This document shows, one piece after another, positions 6,766-8,689 of a stretch of DNA of 8,689 nt. The stretch comes from Planctomycetia bacterium (GTDB taxonomy: Bacteria > Planctomycetota > Phycisphaerae > Phycisphaerales > SM1A02), in assembly GCA_005798965.1 (NCBI GenBank), contig SYIB01000210.1, forward strand, positions 1 to 8,689. Reading direction: 5' to 3'. Below the pieces are notes generated by a model that was given only the letters and a program-made list of their open reading frames with translations, searched no databases and had not been told where the DNA came from. Every line of letters begins with the position of its first letter. The first letter of the stretch is position 1. The position numbers were made by a program, and so were the translations under genes.

Positions 6766-7293
6766 GTGACCGGTCGAATCGTCCACCAAGCAGGCTTCCT
6801 GCGCATCGAGTGTCTGCAGGTCCAGGCGCGCGACGGCCGCATGCTCGATCGCCACGTGGTCCGTCATCCCGGCGCGGTCACGGTGGTGCCCGTCCTTGAT
6901 GATGGCCGCCTCGTCATGATCCGCAACTACCGGATCGCCGTCGGCGAGTGGCTTGAGGAGTTCTGCGCGGGCAAGCTCGAGCCCGGCGAGGATCCTGAGC
7001 CCGCTGCAGGACGCGAGCTCGAGGAGGAGTGCGGCTACCGCGCTGGTTCCGTGCGCCGTCTGGGTGCGTACCTGACGTCGCCCGGTTTCTGCGACGAGCT
7101 CATGCACCTGTACGAGGCCACGGCGCTCACGCCGTGCGAGCAGGCGCTCGAGGCCGACGAGCAGATCGAGGTCGAGCTGGTCCACCCCGACGAGGTCGAG
7201 CGTCGCATCGCCAGCGGGCGGATCAAGGATGGCAAGACGATTGCGGCGTTCCATCTGTGGCGTGCCGTGGGAGGCAGCGGGCATGGGCGTTGA
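6766..7293 (+). CDS. Nudix hydrolase, ADP-ribose pyrophosphatase-like
   Basis: Likely splits ADP-ribose or a related nucleoside diphosphate derivative into AMP and a phosphosugar, a house-cleaning reaction in the cytoplasm. The 175-residue product has a complete Nudix box, G-x5-E-x7-REUxEExGU, from G69 to Y91 (GKLEPGEDPEP, then AGRELEEECGY), with the metal-binding glutamates in place. The proline expected about 15 residues after the box in ADP-ribose pyrophosphatases is P106, in YLTSPGFCDELMHLYEATAL, which closely resembles Bacillus NudF. The C-terminal GRIKDGKTIAAFHLW also fits this subgroup. The start is GTG 6766 on the strength of its Shine-Dalgarno site. It is the first gene of a tight block and overlaps the rhomboid gene by 11 nt. 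Substrate is inferred from the subgroup; other sugar nucleotides are possible. Confidence 0.9.
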   Translation: MTGRIVHQAGFLRIECLQVQARDGRMLDRHVVRHPGAVTVVPVLDDGRLVMIRNYRIAVGEWLEEFCAGKLEPGEDPEPAAGRELEEECGYRAGSVRRLGAYLTSPGFCDELMHLYEATALTPCEQALEADEQIEVELVHPDEVERRIASGRIKDGKTIAAFHLWRAVGGSGHGR

Positions 7294-8395
7294 GTCGCGT
7301 CGCTGGAGGGATCCGCAGCAGGGGGGCGCAGGCGCGCTGGCCTCGCTGAGCGTGACCGCATGGATCATCATCGCCTGCGTGGCGATCTTCGCGGTGGATG
7401 GCTTCCTGACGCCGCGCATGGTGCCGCTGGAGGTCAGCGTGGCGCCGGGCGTGGATATCGATGAGGTCCGAGGCAAGCAGGTCGTGTTGACCGAGCCCGT
7501 CTCGCAGACCCGCATCGAGCGGTTGCCGAACGGACGGGTCACCGAGCGCACCGTTCCTGCCATGGGTGGCGATGGGCCCATCGTGCTCGCCGAGACGAAA
7601 AAGCAGGTCGGGGCCATCAGCTACCAGCTGATGCCGCTGCTGAACAGCTGGCTCTACTTCTCGACGGCAAAGGCCTTGATCGTCGAGCAGCCGTTCATCG
7701 GCTGGACCGGCCTTGAGTTCTGGCGGTTCATCGGGTTCCAGTTCGTGCATGCCGATGCAAATCACCTGATCTTCAACATGCTCGGGCTCTTCTTCTTCGG
7801 TGGCGTGATCGAGAGCTACCTCGGGAAGAAGCGATACCTGGCCTTCTACCTGCTGTGCGGGATCTTCGGCGCGCTGATGTACCTGGCGCTCAACCTCGGC
7901 GGATGGGCGTTCGCGCTGCTCAAGTTGCCGGCGATCCCCGGCCTGCTCTTCAACGATCCCACCACGCCGCTGGTCGGCGCGAGTGCGGGGATCTTCGGCA
8001 TCATGTTCGCCGCCGCGCGCCTGGCTCCGAACACGCAGGTCCTGCTCTTCTTCGTGATCCCGATGAAGCTGCGGACGCTGGCGATCCTGCTGCTGGGTTG
8101 GGCGATCTGGACGATCGTGCGCGCGGGCAACAACGCCGGCGGCGAGGCTGCTCACCTCGGCGGCGCGATCGCCGGCTGGTACTTCATCGGCAACACGCAC
8201 CATCTGCACGGCTTCTTCGACTTCCTTGGCCGCGTCGATCCCACGAGCCGCGCTGGAGCAGCACGCCGTGCGCGGCGCCAGGCCCCGGACAACGCCGAGA
8301 TCGACCGCATCCTGGCCAAGATCCAGGCGCAGGGGATCGGCTCGCTCACTCGCTCAGAGCGCGAAACCCTGAGCCGTGCGAGCCGGGATACCTGA
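7283..8395 (+). CDS. Rhomboid family intramembrane serine protease
   Basis: Membrane protease that cuts substrates within or near their transmembrane helices. The 370-residue product has a first membrane helix at about 22-42, an outside loop of roughly 70 residues (about 45-115) that many rhomboids lack, and then the rhomboid core: FVHADANHLIFNMLGLFFFGG at about 154-174 (split of the H-x-N motif H156...N165), the catalytic serine S234 in VGASAGIFGI, and the catalytic H291 in EAAHLGGAIAGW. The soluble tail after 315 is basic and ends in a helix, IDRILAKIQAQGIGSLTRSE, a tail type I recognise from other rhomboid-like proteins. GTG/ATG choice: ATG 7283 has GGGAGG at 7269-7274, 8 nt upstream, and overlaps the Nudix gene by 11 nt, so it is preferred over earlier in-frame starts. 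The serine-histidine pair suggests an active enzyme; its substrate is unknown. Confidence 0.92.
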   Translation: MGVESRRWRDPQQGGAGALASLSVTAWIIIACVAIFAVDGFLTPRMVPLEVSVAPGVDIDEVRGKQVVLTEPVSQTRIERLPNGRVTERTVPAMGGDGPIVLAETKKQVGAISYQLMPLLNSWLYFSTAKALIVEQPFIGWTGLEFWRFIGFQFVHADANHLIFNMLGLFFFGGVIESYLGKKRYLAFYLLCGIFGALMYLALNLGGWAFALLKLPAIPGLLFNDPTTPLVGASAGIFGIMFAAARLAPNTQVLLFFVIPMKLRTLAILLLGWAIWTIVRAGNNAGGEAAHLGGAIAGWYFIGNTHHLHGFFDFLGRVDPTSRAGAARRARRQAPDNAEIDRILAKIQAQGIGSLTRSERETLSRASRDT

Positions 8396-8396
8396 C

Positions 8397-8689
8397 GTGC
8401 CCATCCGCTACGAGCGACTGGCCGGCACCACGACCAATGCCGCCCGCCTCGGGCGCGTGCACACGCCCCACGGAAGCTTCGACACGCCCGCGTTCATGCC
8501 GGTGGCGACTGCAGGCGCGATGAAGGGGCTCACGCCGCCGCAGGTGCGCTCGACCAACAGCCAGATCATCCTCAACAACGCGTTCCACCTGATGCTGCGT
8601 CCGGGCCACGAGCGCGTGCGCGGCTTCGGGGGCAGTCACCGGTTCATGCGTTGGGACGGTCCGATCCTGACCGACTCCGGCGGCTACCA
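8397..8689 (+). CDS. tgt: Queuine tRNA-ribosyltransferase, N-terminal part (cut by window edge)
   Basis: Tgt swaps guanine 34 in the anticodon of tRNAs for Asp, Asn, His and Tyr with the queuosine precursor preQ1. The first 97 residues are present and the frame is open to the right edge. The typical opening is seen: GRVHTPHGSFDTPAFMPVAT at about 19-38, GLTPPQV, IILNNAFHLMLRPG at about 57-70, FMRWDGPILTDSGGY at 83-97. D93 of TDSGG is the first of the two key active-site aspartates; the other and the zinc site lie outside. Many bacterial enzymes read DSGGF. GTG 8397 follows the rhomboid stop by a single base, with no strong Shine-Dalgarno site, so translation is probably coupled. Shared transcription with the Nudix and rhomboid genes is inferred from spacing. 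Confidence 0.95.
   Translation, partial: MPIRYERLAGTTTNAARLGRVHTPHGSFDTPAFMPVATAGAMKGLTPPQVRSTNSQIILNNAFHLMLRPGHERVRGFGGSHRFMRWDGPILTDSGGY

Noticed and set aside
5286..6899. 537-codon plus-strand open frame
   Set aside because: It is antisense to mlaD and mlaF and runs into the Nudix gene in another frame. It has no recognisable domain and a Ser/Arg-rich shadow composition.
7223..8209. 328-codon minus-strand open frame
   Set aside because: It is antisense to the rhomboid core, whose catalytic motifs are intact. It is rich in Glu, Gln, Arg and His with no domain.
1..8689. Mobile element, CRISPR array, defence island or RNA gene
   Set aside because: I saw no transposase, integrase, spaced direct repeats, terminal inverted repeats or tRNA/rRNA signature. 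Composition looks even and the genes are ordinary chromosomal families.

Overview
This is high-GC, gene-dense chromosomal DNA from a diderm bacterium. Evidence for an outer membrane is an OmpA-domain lipoprotein plus an MCE/Mla-type lipid transport pair. The overall protein style suggests Planctomycetota, perhaps a Phycisphaerae-like lineage: a 400-residue prepilin peptidase with a wide gap between its catalytic aspartates, a Tgt reading DSGGY where many have DSGGF, and a rhomboid with a soluble C-terminal tail. That placement is inference only; no rRNA or marker gene here settles it.

Layout. (1) 1-1188, minus: the N-terminal 396 residues of RecG, running off the left edge. (2) 1195-4096, plus: xseA, xseB and a type IV prepilin peptidase, tightly packed (xseA/xseB overlap ATGA; 8 nt to the peptidase). 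recG and xseA start head to head with almost no spacer. (3) 4093-4890: an OmpA-type lipoprotein with its own probable promoter, a leader hairpin, a strong Shine-Dalgarno site and a 13-bp hairpin terminator. (4) 6724-4944, minus: mlaF and mlaD overlapping by ATGA, convergent with the lipoprotein gene. No mlaE permease gene is beside them. (5) 6766-8689, plus: a NudF-like Nudix hydrolase, a rhomboid protease and the start of tgt (cut by the right edge), packed with an 11-nt overlap and a 1-nt gap. This block diverges from mlaF across about 41 nt.

Functional themes are DNA repair and recombination (RecG, exonuclease VII), envelope and protein export (prepilin peptidase, OmpA lipoprotein, MlaFD, rhomboid), nucleotide clean-up (Nudix) and tRNA queuosine modification (Tgt). 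All ten genes belong to recognisable families with their key residues intact. I see no tRNA or rRNA, insertion sequence, CRISPR array, phage gene, toxin-antitoxin pair or defence island. I do not see an undescribed system; the points worth a second look are gene-order oddities and domain variations, listed as findings.
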